Part shown: piece by piece, positions 40,413 to 51,351 of the stretch
Layout of the letters: each line of letters starts with the position of its first letter
How positions within the stretch are numbered: the first letter of the stretch is position 1
NCBI RefSeq assembly: GCF_012641095.1
Contig: NZ_JAAVSC010000005.1
Span: 52,727 to 116,726 of the forward strand
Direction of reading: 5' to 3'
DNA from: Lactobacillus sp. HBUAS51381
GTDB lineage: Bacteria; Bacillota; Bacilli; Lactobacillales; Lactobacillaceae
DNA length: 64,000 bases
Translations under genes and position numbers: made by a program
The notes under the pieces: generated by a model
Told to the model about the DNA's origin: nothing
The model's input: only the letters and a program-made list of their open reading frames with translations
Databases searched by the model: none

Positions 40413-41178
40413 GGATGTGATAAAACTCCTCTGCGTTGTGGTAAGTCGCCGCCGCAATCTCTTCCGGCGTGGTGTCCCGTTCCTTAGCAATCGCCTCGAC
40501 CGTGTACCGGGTAAAGCCCGGTTCGTTCTGTTCGCCACGGTGCGGTTCCGGCGACAGGTACGGCGCATCGGTCTCGACCATCATGACTTCTAATGGCGTG
40601 GCCCGAACGGAATCGTGGACCTCATGGGCGTTCTTGAAGCTGGCGACCCCGGAATAGGAAATGTGCATCCCGAGGTCCAAAAACTTCTTGAGCCATTCGG
40701 GGTCGCCGTTAAAGCTGTGCATGACACCGCCAATCTCTTCGATGCCACCTTCCTTTAGAATCCGATAGGTATCCTCGAAGGCGTCCCGGTTATGAATGGC
40801 CACCGGCTTGCCGACTTCCTTGGCAATCGCGACTTGGCGGGCAAACACCTTGCGTTGAACATCCTGAGGCGAGCTGTCCCAGTGGTAGTCCAGCCCAATC
40901 TCGCCCAACGCCACAACGCGGTCATCGGTCAGTTGTTCCTCCAGAACCCTTTCGGCGGCCGCATCGTAATTCTTGGAATCTTCGGGATGCCAGCCGACCG
41001 CCGCGTAAAGTTGGGGATACTGGTGGGCCAGCTTGATGGCATCGGCGTTCAACTGCGTGTTGGAGCCGATGTTGACCATCTTGACAACGCCCAGGTCCGC
41101 GGCCTGTTTGAGGTAGCGCGGGACTTCTTTAATAAATTCTTCACTGTTTAAATGGGTATGTAAATCAAAAATTTTCAT
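40399..41178 (-). CDS. tatD: TatD-family metal-dependent deoxyribonuclease
   Basis: The 259-residue TIM-barrel hydrolase begins MKIFDLHTHLNSEEFIKEVP, with the metal-binding HxH. Further ligands are in ALGEIGLDYHWD, PVAIHNRDAFED, GVMHSFNGD and MVETDAPYLSP. AGGAGG lies 6 nt before the ATG at 41178. First gene of the tatD-rnmV-rsmA unit. Confidence 0.93.
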   Translation of the reverse strand: MKIFDLHTHLNSEEFIKEVPRYLKQAADLGVVKMVNIGSNTQLNADAIKLAHQYPQLYAAVGWHPEDSKNYDAAAERVLEEQLTDDRVVALGEIGLDYHWDSSPQDVQRKVFARQVAIAKEVGKPVAIHNRDAFEDTYRILKEGGIEEIGGVMHSFNGDPEWLKKFLDLGMHISYSGVASFKNAHEVHDSVRATPLEVMMVETDAPYLSPEPHRGEQNEPGFTRYTVEAIAKERDTTPEEIAAATYHNAEEFYHIHEED

Positions 41179-41230
41179 CACGAACCTCCTTTATTTCTGT
41201 AAACTCTCGATCCTATCTGGTGGTTGCTGT

Positions 41231-41417
41231 CCGCCTTGCCGTTCGCAAAATATGAGCTGGAACACGGTGGGCAGGACCGAACTGGGCCTGAGAAGCGGTC
41301 TCAGTTCTCGCTTGGAACCACCACAACCCGGCGCTTCCAAGGCGCCATGATTAAGTCGGCAGCCGCCGTCTAAATCATCCCACGGCTGAGCTCAAATTTC
41401 GCTTCACTCCCGGCTAC
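41231..41417 (-). repeat. Structured repeat core, copy D (divergent)
   Basis: It shares with copies B and E the entry CCGCCTT.CCGTTCGC, the closing stem (41245-41258 with 41389-41402, two mismatches) and the exit CACTC.CGGCTAC. The inner hairpin is GGCGC/GCGCC (41330-41334, 41342-41346) with a 7-nt loop. The terminal inverted repeats and outer arm of copies A-C are absent. Confidence 0.65.
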
Positions 41418-41469
41418 TTATGATCATAACCATTACTTTACCGATAATGAATTGTTGAAACCACCAGTA

Positions 41470-41799
41470 TTATCCACAATTTCTGCACTGACATTGAAAT
41501 AATTGCCACAAAAGTTATCCACCTGTGAACAACTTTTCAAGTCCTGACGTTATCAACAGCTAAATTCCAGGTTATCCCCAAATTAGCCATCAATTATCAA
41601 CAATTTCACCGTCTACCGCCATTATCGCAGACCTGCTAAACAATTTCACCCACAATTCGGTAAATTATCAACTGACTTACGCACTTAGTCACTTGGCCAT
41701 CGGCTTTATCCACAGCTCAATAGGCCTAGACTTGGTCGATAGCCCGTAGTCAAACGTTTAATGACCGTCAATTCATTTCATAGTCGGCCATTGTCCACA
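41470..41799 (+). other. Cluster of DnaA-box-like nonamers
   Basis: Nine sites within 330 bp, eight on the plus strand. TTATCCACA at 41470 and 41706 is the exact consensus. TTATCCACC at 41515, TTATCAACA at 41550 and 41594, TTATCCCCA at 41572, TTATCAACT at 41665 and TTGTCCACA at 41791 are close variants. TTGTTCACA lies on the minus strand (41524-41532). The surrounding sequence is AT-rich. dnaA and dnaN are not here, so this is not called as oriC; a titration or regulatory locus is the better guess. Confidence 0.6.
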
Positions 41800-41805
41800 G
41801 CCAAC

Positions 41806-41844
41806 GTAGCCGTAAGTGCGCTAAATTTGGCAACGGTAAGGCGG
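41806..41844 (+). repeat. Deletion scar of the structured repeat (copy F)
   Basis: GTAGCCGTAAGTGCGCTAAA joins TTTGGCAACGGTAAGGCGG directly. These are the left and right edges of the repeat core in copies A and C, with the whole stem-loop missing between the two AAATTTGG segments. Confidence 0.6.
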
Positions 41845-41871
41845 AAGCAGTGACCCCTGATTAGGCGTTAA

Positions 41872-41916
41872 GAAAACGTGGGCTTGGCGTCTTATCGACC
41901 CGCCGCCCACGTTTCC
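41872..41916 (-). terminator. Terminator of metG
   Basis: GAAAACGTGGGC (41872-41883) pairs with GCCCACGTTTCC (41905-41916) around a 21-nt loop, just after the metG stop, with T residues following on the minus strand. Confidence 0.8.
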
Positions 41917-41924
41917 GTTAACGC

Positions 41925-44075
<2,151 letters not shown>

Positions 44076-44119
44076 TTAAGCTATCATTTCGGTAAATTCT
44101 GGCGGCACGTTGACCCGTA

Positions 44120-44968
44120 CTAGAACAAGTCTAACTGTTGCGGGGCCAGATTATCCCAGTGCAAGCCCAAAATCACTTGCAACCGTAACGCATTAGGCGC
44201 CGCGTCCTTACCGGAATTATTATTGAAGATCACACAAACATCCTTGGCTTGCGCGGCGAGTCGCCGGACTAACGCCGCAATCGTTTGGAGCTCGTCTTCG
44301 CTGTATTTATACAGCGTCCGGGTCTTCCGCCAATTGGCGCCCTGATTAAACCAGCCCTCGGTATTGCGGCCGTGCAACCGGACCACCGCCAATTCCGGCG
44401 TGGTCACCGTCTCAATCAGCGGAATCCCGTTGTTGAGGTTGTGCGGCTCGTCGGTGGTCACGTTGGTCAGCTTCAACGACTTGAGATAGGCCAGAACATC
44501 GGTCGTCATCCCCGCATCCTCGAACCAACTGGGACTGCGAAACTCCACGGCCACGGGTAATTGGCCCATCTGAACGCGTACGTCACGCAAGTATTGAATA
44601 TTGGCGGTCGTCCGATTGAAGTACGGCGGAAATTGAAACAGCACGGTCCGCAACTGCCGATGGTCGACCAGTGGCGCCACAGCGACCTTAAATTGATCAA
44701 AGGCCGTGGTCCGTTCCGCCATGGTCGCCGGTTCTTGGCGCTGATCGTGTTGGGTCATCACCTGATTGGCCTTCAAAATATACTGAAACCCATCCGGTAC
44801 TGCCGCCTGCCAATTGGCCACCGTGCTCTGCCGTGGAATCCCATAGAAGGGCGTATCCAGCTCGACTAGGGGCAGACGCGCGGCGTACTCGTTGAGCGTC
44901 ACCGGTCGTTGCTCGCCACCAATCAAAGCGGGATGTTCTTTCCAGGTTGTCAGCCCAATCGTAATCAT
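44120..44968 (-). CDS. DUF72 domain-containing protein
   Basis: The 282-residue TIM-barrel-like protein belongs to the DUF72/YecE family: MITIGLTTWKEHPAL at the start, LVELDTPFYGIPRQSTVANW, PYFNRTTANIQYLRDVR and VEFRSPSWF. Its function is unknown. It is the last gene of a probable unit with the 108-residue protein and the sirtuin. An AACCCCGG/CCGGGG hairpin at about 44042-44078 may terminate it. Confidence 0.85.
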   Translation of the reverse strand: MITIGLTTWKEHPALIGGEQRPVTLNEYAARLPLVELDTPFYGIPRQSTVANWQAAVPDGFQYILKANQVMTQHDQRQEPATMAERTTAFDQFKVAVAPLVDHRQLRTVLFQFPPYFNRTTANIQYLRDVRVQMGQLPVAVEFRSPSWFEDAGMTTDVLAYLKSLKLTNVTTDEPHNLNNGIPLIETVTTPELAVVRLHGRNTEGWFNQGANWRKTRTLYKYSEDELQTIAALVRRLAAQAKDVCVIFNNNSGKDAAPNALRLQVILGLHWDNLAPQQLDLF

Positions 44969-44979
44969 GCCGTCACTTC

Positions 44980-45306
44980 CTACTTCAAATTCTCAAACCG
45001 TTTGATTAAATTCACTTCTGGAACCGTTAATTGCCCGGTCAGCTGGCTGATCAGGCGTTTACCGGCAACCCGATCGTTGTAGCGAATGCCCGTTACGCAG
45101 ATGTCAATCAGGGCAAACATGACCGTCACCAAGATGGCCTCACGTCGATTAAAGGTCGCATTAAAGAGGGTCACCAGCTGACCACTAAAAGCCAGTTGAA
45201 TGATGCTGTAGACCAACAGCGTGTCCGGTATGAGCTGAAGGACATTCAGCCAGCGTAACCGGCGCACGACTTTTCTTAATTGCGCAATGACTTCTTGATG
45301 ATTCAT
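44980..45306 (-). CDS. Small two-to-three-helix membrane protein, function unknown
   Basis: From ATG 45306 (GAGGGTG upstream) 108 residues begin MNHQEVIAQLRKVVRRLRWL. Hydrophobic segments lie at about 20-40 and 55-77. It starts 10 bp after the sirtuin stop and ends 11 bp before the DUF72 gene. No family recognised. The longer frame to 45369 lies inside the sirtuin gene. Confidence 0.65.
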   Translation of the reverse strand: MNHQEVIAQLRKVVRRLRWLNVLQLIPDTLLVYSIIQLAFSGQLVTLFNATFNRREAILVTVMFALIDICVTGIRYNDRVAGKRLISQLTGQLTVPEVNLIKRFENLK

Positions 45307-45316
45307 CGTTTCACCC

Positions 45317-46015
45317 TCAGACTCGCAATGCGTCGAAAAACTCGGTAGCGTCCGCTTGAACCATATCATAGTCGAAGCCCAAGTTTAGCTTTTCTTGATT
45401 GACCACGACCACCTTGGCCTGTTGGTTACGGTAGTCGAGGAGCCCAGCAAACGGATAAACCCGCATGGAGGTCCCCACAATCACGACTAGATCGGCCTGA
45501 TTCATCGCTGCGACCGCGCGTTGAACGTTCGTGGTGTTCAGGCCCTCATCGTAGAGGACGACGTCGGGACGTAACCACCCACCATCGGCCTCGTGGTACG
45601 GCGACTTGAGGTAATCGTGCCAGTCGGCTTTGGCACCGCAAACCTGGCAGTAAACGTTGTAGAGGTTGCCGTGAAATTCGACCAGGTGCCGCGTATCGGC
45701 CACATTATAGAGATTATCGATGTTTTGGGTAATCACCGTAGCCCGATTCTCACGCGTCAAGGCCGCCTGCTTTTCATGAATGACGTTGGGTTTGGCGTCC
45801 GGATAATACAGATTCTGCTTCACATAGTCATAGAAAACTTCGGGTTCCTGCACCAAACAACTGTGACTCAGGTAGTATTCGGCATTCCGATGACCGGTAT
45901 ACAGCCCATTTTTGGACCGATAATCCGGAATACCCGACGGCGTTGAGACACCCGCCCCGGTTAAGAATACGATGTGTTGTGCCTGATCAAAGATTTCCTG
46001 CAAGCGTGCTTCCAT
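45317..46015 (-). CDS. Sir2-family NAD-dependent protein deacylase (sirtuin)
   Basis: The product has 232 residues from ATG 46015, 9 nt after AAAGG; two upstream ATGs (46024, 46021) are alternatives. NAD-binding motifs are FLTGAGVSTPSGIPDYRSKN and TQNIDNLYNV; the catalytic His is in LVEFHGNLYN. One zinc Cys pair is present (YCQVCGAKADW), but the second pair is missing: the segment before RPDVVLYDE reads SPYHEADGGWL. It may deacylate lysines in the cytoplasm. The loss of two zinc ligands raises the question of how the zinc module folds. Confidence 0.88.
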   Translation of the reverse strand: MEARLQEIFDQAQHIVFLTGAGVSTPSGIPDYRSKNGLYTGHRNAEYYLSHSCLVQEPEVFYDYVKQNLYYPDAKPNVIHEKQAALTRENRATVITQNIDNLYNVADTRHLVEFHGNLYNVYCQVCGAKADWHDYLKSPYHEADGGWLRPDVVLYDEGLNTTNVQRAVAAMNQADLVVIVGTSMRVYPFAGLLDYRNQQAKVVVVNQEKLNLGFDYDMVQADATEFFDALRV

Positions 46016-46104
46016 CCCCATCATCCTTTCTTAAAGCTTCTGGTACCAACATCACAAATACATCAAGAACTAATCAGTCTATCCAACAACATTGGTCGTC
46101 CTAG

Positions 46105-46282
46105 CCGCCTTACCGTTCGCGAAATCTAGGCTGGAACGCTGGGAAGGACGGTCCGAGCCAAAAGGCGGTCTCGAACCTTGCTTTGAGCCGAAAAATCATC
46201 GTCTCAAAGTCACCAGTTTACCAGCAAATACAGCTGGTAAACTCCCCGGCTGAGCCTAGATTTCGCTTCACTCACGGCTACG
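46105..46282 (-). repeat. Structured repeat core, copy E
   Basis: Entry CCGCCTTACCGTTCGC and exit TCACTCACGGCTAC match copy B. The closing stem is a perfect 14 bp of different sequence (GCGAAATCTAGGCT 46119-46132 with AGCCTAGATTTCGC 46254-46267). The inner hairpin GTTTACCAGC/GCTGGTAAAC (46217-46226, 46234-46243) has a 7-nt loop. Terminal inverted repeats are absent. Confidence 0.8.
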
Positions 46283-46393
46283 GTGATAGCTGTCAACACA
46301 ATCGATTGCAATTGGCTCATATTGAATTCTACATGAACTGGTTCGCTGTTGCTTATCTGATAATCACCAGCCATGCCGGAGATCGCCAGGGGT

Positions 46394-46587
46394 GTAGCCA
46401 GCTGTGTCGGCCCAGTTAGCTGGCGTTCTTAGCCAGGTTACTGGGTGGGACGACTTAGAAGACTTGCGTTCTGTGCAAGGCTTCTAAGCGAGCCGGAAGC
46501 CCGCTCTTTGGCTGAAGGCGTTCCCCACAGCAGGCGGAACCCCTGGCAGGCGCAGGCAACCATTTTACGCAATTAACGGCAAGGCGG
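46394..46587 (+). repeat. Possible sixth, strongly diverged repeat core (copy G)
   Basis: It begins GTAGCC and ends AACGGCAAGGCGG as copies A and C do. It holds the hairpin CTTAGAAG..TTGC/GCAA..CTTCTAAG with a 7-nt loop (46469-46475). The primary sequence between is mostly different, so membership is uncertain. The whole gap 46016-46612 holds only copies E and G. Confidence 0.4.
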
Positions 46588-46612
46588 TCAGCCTGAACAC
46601 TGTCATCCGTGA

Positions 46613-47581
46613 TTAGCGCAAGATGTAAGGCATCTTGAGTTGATCGAACAATTCCTTCACCGTGAGATCATAGGTCTTGGTGAAGTAGTCCGGCGTATCA
46701 TCCTTGGGCGCTGGCGATGGCAACACGAAGGCGTTCTGTTCGTCCGTGCGGTTAAAGCCAACGTAAGCCCGCCGTTGGGTCGTCTTTTCATGCATATCGG
46801 AATGGTACAATTCAAAGACTTGTTTGACCTTCAACCCCAGTTGGCGCTTCGATAACACACTCGTTAACGTGGTGAACTCGGTGTTGTGCAGGCCTGGTAA
46901 GTTCCACGCTTCCAATTGTTCGTCAAAGGCCTTGAATAATTTCACCACGTTACGACGTAAGGTAAATGGCGAGTCGACGGGCTTGGCCGTAATCACGGCG
47001 TACAGTTTCTTCGCCGCCGCCAAGCTAATCGGGTAGTCCTTCTCAAAATCAGCCATGACCTTGGCGTTATCTTCCCCAAAGAACACCAGCGCATCCAATA
47101 GCGTCAGCGTTCGTAACGTCATCTCATCATCAACGGGATCGGGTTCTGGCTTGATGGTAGCCTTGACGCCGGCCAGGTAGAGCGCCTTAATCTCCGGCGT
47201 GATCAGACCGTGTTTCTGTTGCTCGCTGACCACGACGAAGTGACTGACGATATCATAGAGTTCCGTGCCCATAATCATGAGCTGTTCGTCTAACTTCGGT
47301 TGGCCCGTCGTCAGTGAGAAGAAGACCTGTGGGAAGCCCGACAGAATCATCAATAAATGTAGAAGTTCATGCGAAGCCGTGTAGTTAGGCGCGGTTAAGT
47401 CGGCGACCTGAATCGCAATATCCTTACCCATCTGCATCTGTTGTGCCTGATCGTGGCGCACGTAGCCGGCCTGCAGTTCGCCAATGAACTGAACCTCGAC
47501 TTTGCCGGGATAAATGGCGTTGACCTGGTTTAAGAGCCCCTGGACCGCCTCGTTAAGTTGCACATCTTTTGCTTTTAACAT
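46613..47581 (-). CDS. IpaB/EvcA-family protein with a zinc-protease-like HELLH motif
   Basis: The 322-residue protein starts at ATG 47581 (AGGTG 9 nt upstream); a GTG at 47593 immediately after the mvaA stop is an alternative. Lactobacilli often carry this gene, labelled IpaB/EvcA family, next to HMG-CoA reductase. ASHELLHLLMILSGF contains HExxH, the metzincin/gluzincin zinc motif, in the N-terminal third (about residue 75). No signal peptide or membrane helix is seen. A protease activity is inference from that motif alone. Confidence 0.7.
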   Translation of the reverse strand: MLKAKDVQLNEAVQGLLNQVNAIYPGKVEVQFIGELQAGYVRHDQAQQMQMGKDIAIQVADLTAPNYTASHELLHLLMILSGFPQVFFSLTTGQPKLDEQLMIMGTELYDIVSHFVVVSEQQKHGLITPEIKALYLAGVKATIKPEPDPVDDEMTLRTLTLLDALVFFGEDNAKVMADFEKDYPISLAAAKKLYAVITAKPVDSPFTLRRNVVKLFKAFDEQLEAWNLPGLHNTEFTTLTSVLSKRQLGLKVKQVFELYHSDMHEKTTQRRAYVGFNRTDEQNAFVLPSPAPKDDTPDYFTKTYDLTVKELFDQLKMPYILR

Positions 47582-47593
47582 GTCAATTGTCAC

Positions 47594-48856
47594 CTATTTC
47601 TTTAAATTTGCGCTCCGAACAGCCGCCAGAGCTGCTTTCGCCTGCGCCGTTGTGGGTTGCGGATCGTCTCTGAGACGCCCGACCACCGCCGGAACTTCAC
47701 CGGGCGTGGCCCCCACGGACAGGGCGAGCGATTTGAGTTGTAAATGCATGTGGCCGCGTTGAATGCCATCCGTCACGAGCGCGCGCAAGGCCGCCAGATT
47801 CTGGGCCAAGCCCACGGCAACGGTCACGCCCATTAACGTACGGGCAGAGGTAATCTGGGCGATCTGCTGGTTAACGACGACTAACGGAAAGACCCGTGTC
47901 GCGCCGCCCACGTACCCCAATGCCAACGGCAAGGTTAATTCGCCGTGCAGGATCTCGCCGGTCACCCACCAGTGACTGAGGCCCCGATAGCGGCCATGCC
48001 GGCTCGCGTAAGCGTGAACGCCGCTCTCCACGGCCCGCCAATCATTGCCCATGGCCAGCACCACGGCATCCACTCCATTCATAATTCCCTTGTTGTGGGT
48101 GACGGCGCGGTACGGATCGTGCTGGGCAAAGTCACTGGCGTCACAGATCCGCTGAGCCACGGTGGCACCATCAAGCGTCTTAGTGGCCAATTGCGCCACG
48201 GGGACGGCCACTTCGGCGGTCGCCAAGCTATGGCTCGCATCGTTACTTAAAATACTCATCAAGACGTCTACCGTCAGATGGTCCTTCAGGTAGGCTGCGA
48301 CGGCCTCACAGATGGTATTGACCAGATTGGCTCCCATGGCCTCACCGACATCGATAAATAAGTCCAGCGACATCCAGTGCGGCGGAATTCGACGTACCCG
48401 TAACGAACGGACGCCACCACCGTGCCCCAATAAGGACGGATGCACGGCATTGGCGACCCGTAGCAGTTCATCTCGGTGGGCGTTCAACCACGCCTTGACG
48501 CCGGTCCGATCGGCCACATGGCTTAACACAATCTGCCCCATGACCTCACGATTATCCACGGTCGTCACAATCCCCGTATCGCTACGCAGTAATCGGCCAC
48601 CGTTACTGGCGGCGGCGATCACGGACGGTTCTTCCGTGACCATTGGTACCGCCATATCTTGACCGTTTACCCGCAGATTGACGGCCACCCCCTCGGGCAG
48701 ACCGTAAGTCGTCAGGTAATTTTCAATCAATTCAGCATCGCCAAGCCGTCGTCTGGCCGCAACTTGCGCCAATTGTTGTGCGGTTAAATGCCCCTGCTGA
48801 GCCACCACATCACGACGTGTCTCATAGGGTAATCGGTAAAATGGTGTTTGCGCCAT
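47594..48856 (-). CDS. mvaA: Hydroxymethylglutaryl-CoA reductase, class II
   Basis: The 420-residue enzyme reduces HMG-CoA to mevalonate for isoprenoid synthesis. VTEEPSVIAAASNGGRLLRS carries the catalytic Glu; NKGIMNGVDAVVLAMGNDWR carries the catalytic Lys and Asp region; RGHMHLQ near the C-terminus carries the His. Length and motifs are those of class II (bacterial) enzymes. GGAGG precedes the ATG. Its product implies the mevalonate pathway, which bears on the role of ispE. Confidence 0.95.
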   Translation of the reverse strand: MAQTPFYRLPYETRRDVVAQQGHLTAQQLAQVAARRRLGDAELIENYLTTYGLPEGVAVNLRVNGQDMAVPMVTEEPSVIAAASNGGRLLRSDTGIVTTVDNREVMGQIVLSHVADRTGVKAWLNAHRDELLRVANAVHPSLLGHGGGVRSLRVRRIPPHWMSLDLFIDVGEAMGANLVNTICEAVAAYLKDHLTVDVLMSILSNDASHSLATAEVAVPVAQLATKTLDGATVAQRICDASDFAQHDPYRAVTHNKGIMNGVDAVVLAMGNDWRAVESGVHAYASRHGRYRGLSHWWVTGEILHGELTLPLALGYVGGATRVFPLVVVNQQIAQITSARTLMGVTVAVGLAQNLAALRALVTDGIQRGHMHLQLKSLALSVGATPGEVPAVVGRLRDDPQPTTAQAKAALAAVRSANLKK

Positions 48857-48868
48857 TGGACACGCCTC

Positions 48869-49789
48869 CTAACGTTGACTGAGATATTCGGAAATAATCC
48901 CTTCACGGACGCCACTTTCGGAAAAAACGACGCGGTCGGCATCCAACATTTGTAACAGGGTTACCAAGGGCAACATGCCCCCGATAATAATATCGGCACG
49001 GTCTAATTCTAGGCCAGAAATTCGTTTACGTTCGGTCAAGGGGACCCGTAACAGGCGCTCAAAGGTCTTCATCACCTGTTCTGTGGTCAGCCGGTAACCG
49101 TGAATATTTTCCACGTGGAGAATTTTCTGTTGCTGCCGGTTCATACGCGCTAAGGTCCGGTTCGCCCCACCCAGTAGGACCAGTGGGAGGTGCTTCGCGT
49201 CATTTAGCCACCAGATATCGCGAAGACGTTCGCGTAAGAAGACCTGCGCGGAGAAGAGATCCACCGCCCGGACGCGATCGTCCAGTCTAAATTGCTCGGA
49301 CAGATTCACGGCGCCAAACGGCACGCTAATCAAATTGGCATCGCGGCCGTCCTTGACGTGGACCAGCTCGCAACTTGCCCCGCCGGTGTCCAGCAGGAGA
49401 CAGTCCTTCACCTTCAAGCGGTTGACGGCCCCGAGATAGTCGTAGTAGGCCTCTTGGTCACCAGACAGCACTTCTAGGTTAATATCGGTTGCCGTGGCCA
49501 CGCGTTTTAAGAATTCATCGCGGTTACGAGCTTGCCGGACCGCTGCCGTCGCAATTCCCCTGACGACAAGATTGGGAAGCTGCTCGTAGTAGGGCCGGAA
49601 GGATTCGAGCGCGCTAATCGTCCGATCCATGGCCTTCGGTTGGAGAATCTTCTCGGGACCCATGCCCTCCGACAGACGGCTATCGGCCTTAACGCGATTA
49701 ACTTCGCGGTAAGTGCCGTCGTCATGGAGTTCATTAACGGCCATTCGAACCGAATTCGATCCGAGATCAACAATGGCTAAGTTTTGCAT
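48869..49789 (-). CDS. ppx: Ppx/GppA phosphatase family protein (exopolyphosphatase-like)
   Basis: The 306-residue protein begins MQNLAIVDLGSNSVRMAVNE, the first phosphate motif of the ASKHA fold. VLSGDQEAYYDYLGAV and LLLDTGGASCELVHVKDGR are further signatures. It has the two-domain length of short Ppx proteins and lacks the C-terminal HD domain. It hydrolyses polyphosphate or (p)ppGpp-type phosphates. GGGGGAG precedes the ATG; mvaA follows 12 bp after its stop. Confidence 0.88.
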   Translation of the reverse strand: MQNLAIVDLGSNSVRMAVNELHDDGTYREVNRVKADSRLSEGMGPEKILQPKAMDRTISALESFRPYYEQLPNLVVRGIATAAVRQARNRDEFLKRVATATDINLEVLSGDQEAYYDYLGAVNRLKVKDCLLLDTGGASCELVHVKDGRDANLISVPFGAVNLSEQFRLDDRVRAVDLFSAQVFLRERLRDIWWLNDAKHLPLVLLGGANRTLARMNRQQQKILHVENIHGYRLTTEQVMKTFERLLRVPLTERKRISGLELDRADIIIGGMLPLVTLLQMLDADRVVFSESGVREGIISEYLSQR

Positions 49790-49809
49790 AGATTCTCCCC
49801 CGTTTCAGT

Positions 49810-50829
49810 CTAACCGAAGTAGTCAATCCCAATGGCGTGCCGGACTTCACGTAACGTCTGAGCGGCCACTTGATTGGCTTTCTCACTACCTTGCTTTAAG
49901 ATGTCGTACACGGCATCCTCGTTGGCAGCGTACTGCTCGCGGCGTTCACGAATCGGTTGTAATTTCGCCTGCAGCACGTCGTTTAAGTACCGCTTAATTT
50001 TAACATCACCGAGCCCACCGTGCTGGTATTGTGCCTTCAATTCGGCAACTTTTGCCGTATCGTCCGCGAAAATATCCAGGTAGGTGAAGACCGTGTTGCC
50101 TTCAATGTGACCGGGATCTTCGATGTGAATGTGTTCGGGATCGGTGTACATCGACATGATCTTCTTCTGGATAGCATCGGCGCTGTCGCCCAGGTAGATG
50201 GCGTTGTCTAAGGACTTACTCATCTTGGCGTTGCCGTCGAGCCCCGGAATCCGGCCCTGACCCTTAGGTGGGAAGTAGCCCTCTGGTTCCACCAGAATCT
50301 CCTGTTGGTAAATGCTGTTGAAGCTCCGCACGATCTCACGCGTTTGTTCCAGCATGGGTTCTTGATCTTCCCCTACAGGCACCGTATCCGCCTTAAAGGC
50401 GGTAATGTCGGCCGCCTGACTAACCGGATAAATGAAGAATCCGGCTGGGACACTTTCACCGAAGGCTTTTTGTTTAATTTCCGTCTTGACGGTGGGATTC
50501 CGGTTCAGCCGGGAAACGCTGACCAGGTTCAGGTAGGCCATGGTCAATTCGTTTAGGGCTGGAATCTGGGACTGGACCAGAATCGTCGACTTGGCGGGAT
50601 CGATACCCACGGCCAAGTAGTCCAAGGCCACTTGTAACAGGCTGTGGCGAATCTTTTCGGGATCGCGGGCGTTATCGGTCAGTGCCTGCATGTCGGCAAT
50701 CATGATGTAGGTGTCGTAATCCCCCGTGTTTTGCAGAGCGACCCGGTTCTTCAGGGACCCCACGTAATGTCCGATGTGTAATTTACCAGTTGGTCGGTCA
50801 CCTGTTAATATAACGTGCTTTTTAGTCAT
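49810..50829 (-). CDS. trpS: Tryptophanyl-tRNA synthetase
   Basis: The 339-residue class I synthetase starts [20 protein letters not shown] (ATG 50829, AAAGGAAG upstream). HIGH is present as HIGHYVGSL and the KMSKS loop as [14 protein letters not shown]. The frame's extra 16 residues come from the leader terminator. It has a tryptophan T-box leader, so transcription rises when uncharged tRNA-Trp accumulates. Confidence 0.97.
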   Translation of the reverse strand: MTKKHVILTGDRPTGKLHIGHYVGSLKNRVALQNTGDYDTYIMIADMQALTDNARDPEKIRHSLLQVALDYLAVGIDPAKSTILVQSQIPALNELTMAYLNLVSVSRLNRNPTVKTEIKQKAFGESVPAGFFIYPVSQAADITAFKADTVPVGEDQEPMLEQTREIVRSFNSIYQQEILVEPEGYFPPKGQGRIPGLDGNAKMSKSLDNAIYLGDSADAIQKKIMSMYTDPEHIHIEDPGHIEGNTVFTYLDIFADDTAKVAELKAQYQHGGLGDVKIKRYLNDVLQAKLQPIRERREQYAANEDAVYDILKQGSEKANQVAAQTLREVRHAIGIDYFG

Positions 50830-51097
50830 CAATGTTCTTCCTTTCTGAAAAAGCGCCCCATTGGAGCAGGACTCCAATAGGACGCTAACTGCGCGGTACC
50901 ACCTAAATTGTGGCCATCTTGACCACCACTTTTGTCGTTAACGGGACCCCGCGATAATGAATTATCGATTAAGTGTTTGTATGCGACCCATTTGGGCACC
51001 GAAACCGTTTCAGCACGGGCGGTTTCTCTCTGAAATTGGCCTACTCTTATCGCATATCCATGGTACCCATTTTAGAGGTTTTTTAGATGAAAGTAAA
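50830..51097 (-). promoter_or_regulatory. trpS promoter and T-box riboswitch (tRNA-Trp)
   Basis: On the minus strand TTTACT (51097-51092), 17 bp and TAAAAT (51074-51069) start a leader of about 230 nt. It contains GAGTAG and AGAGAG stem I elements, a TGG triplet in AAATGGGTCGC as candidate specifier, the T-box AGGTGGTACCGCG (50904-50892), and a terminator GCGTCCTATTGGAG with CTCCAATGGGGCGC followed by T residues (50885-50848). The antiterminator uses the T-box and the 5' side of the terminator. Confidence 0.9.
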
Positions 51098-51284
51098 CTG
51101 TCTTGTCGGACAAAGATATTTATCATTGGGACGCCCCAACGACGGCCATCCTGGCGCGCCATCTACGCCAGTGGTCCGGGCCAAAAATACGCTGACAAAG
51201 GGCACCCAGCGTAACCACCCAGCCATTCCGTGACGACGCGTCTCGCTTAGACGACCATCCCCGCTTTTAAACCAGCCACTTTGA

Positions 51285-51313
51285 TTGACATTCCCCCTAA
51301 AAATGACTAGACT
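51285..51313 (+). promoter_or_regulatory. helD promoter
   Basis: TTGACA (51285-51290), 17 bp and TAGACT (51308-51313) precede the helD Shine-Dalgarno AAAGGAGG by about 30 bp. It is divergent from the trpS leader. Confidence 0.7.
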
Positions 51314-51351
51314 TGTTAGGCAATTTAGCCTATCCAAAGGAGGCGGTCATT

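Noticed and set aside
41470..41799. Calling the DnaA-box cluster the chromosomal origin
   Set aside because: dnaA, dnaN, rpmH or gyrase genes are not in the window, and a clear unwinding element was not identified.
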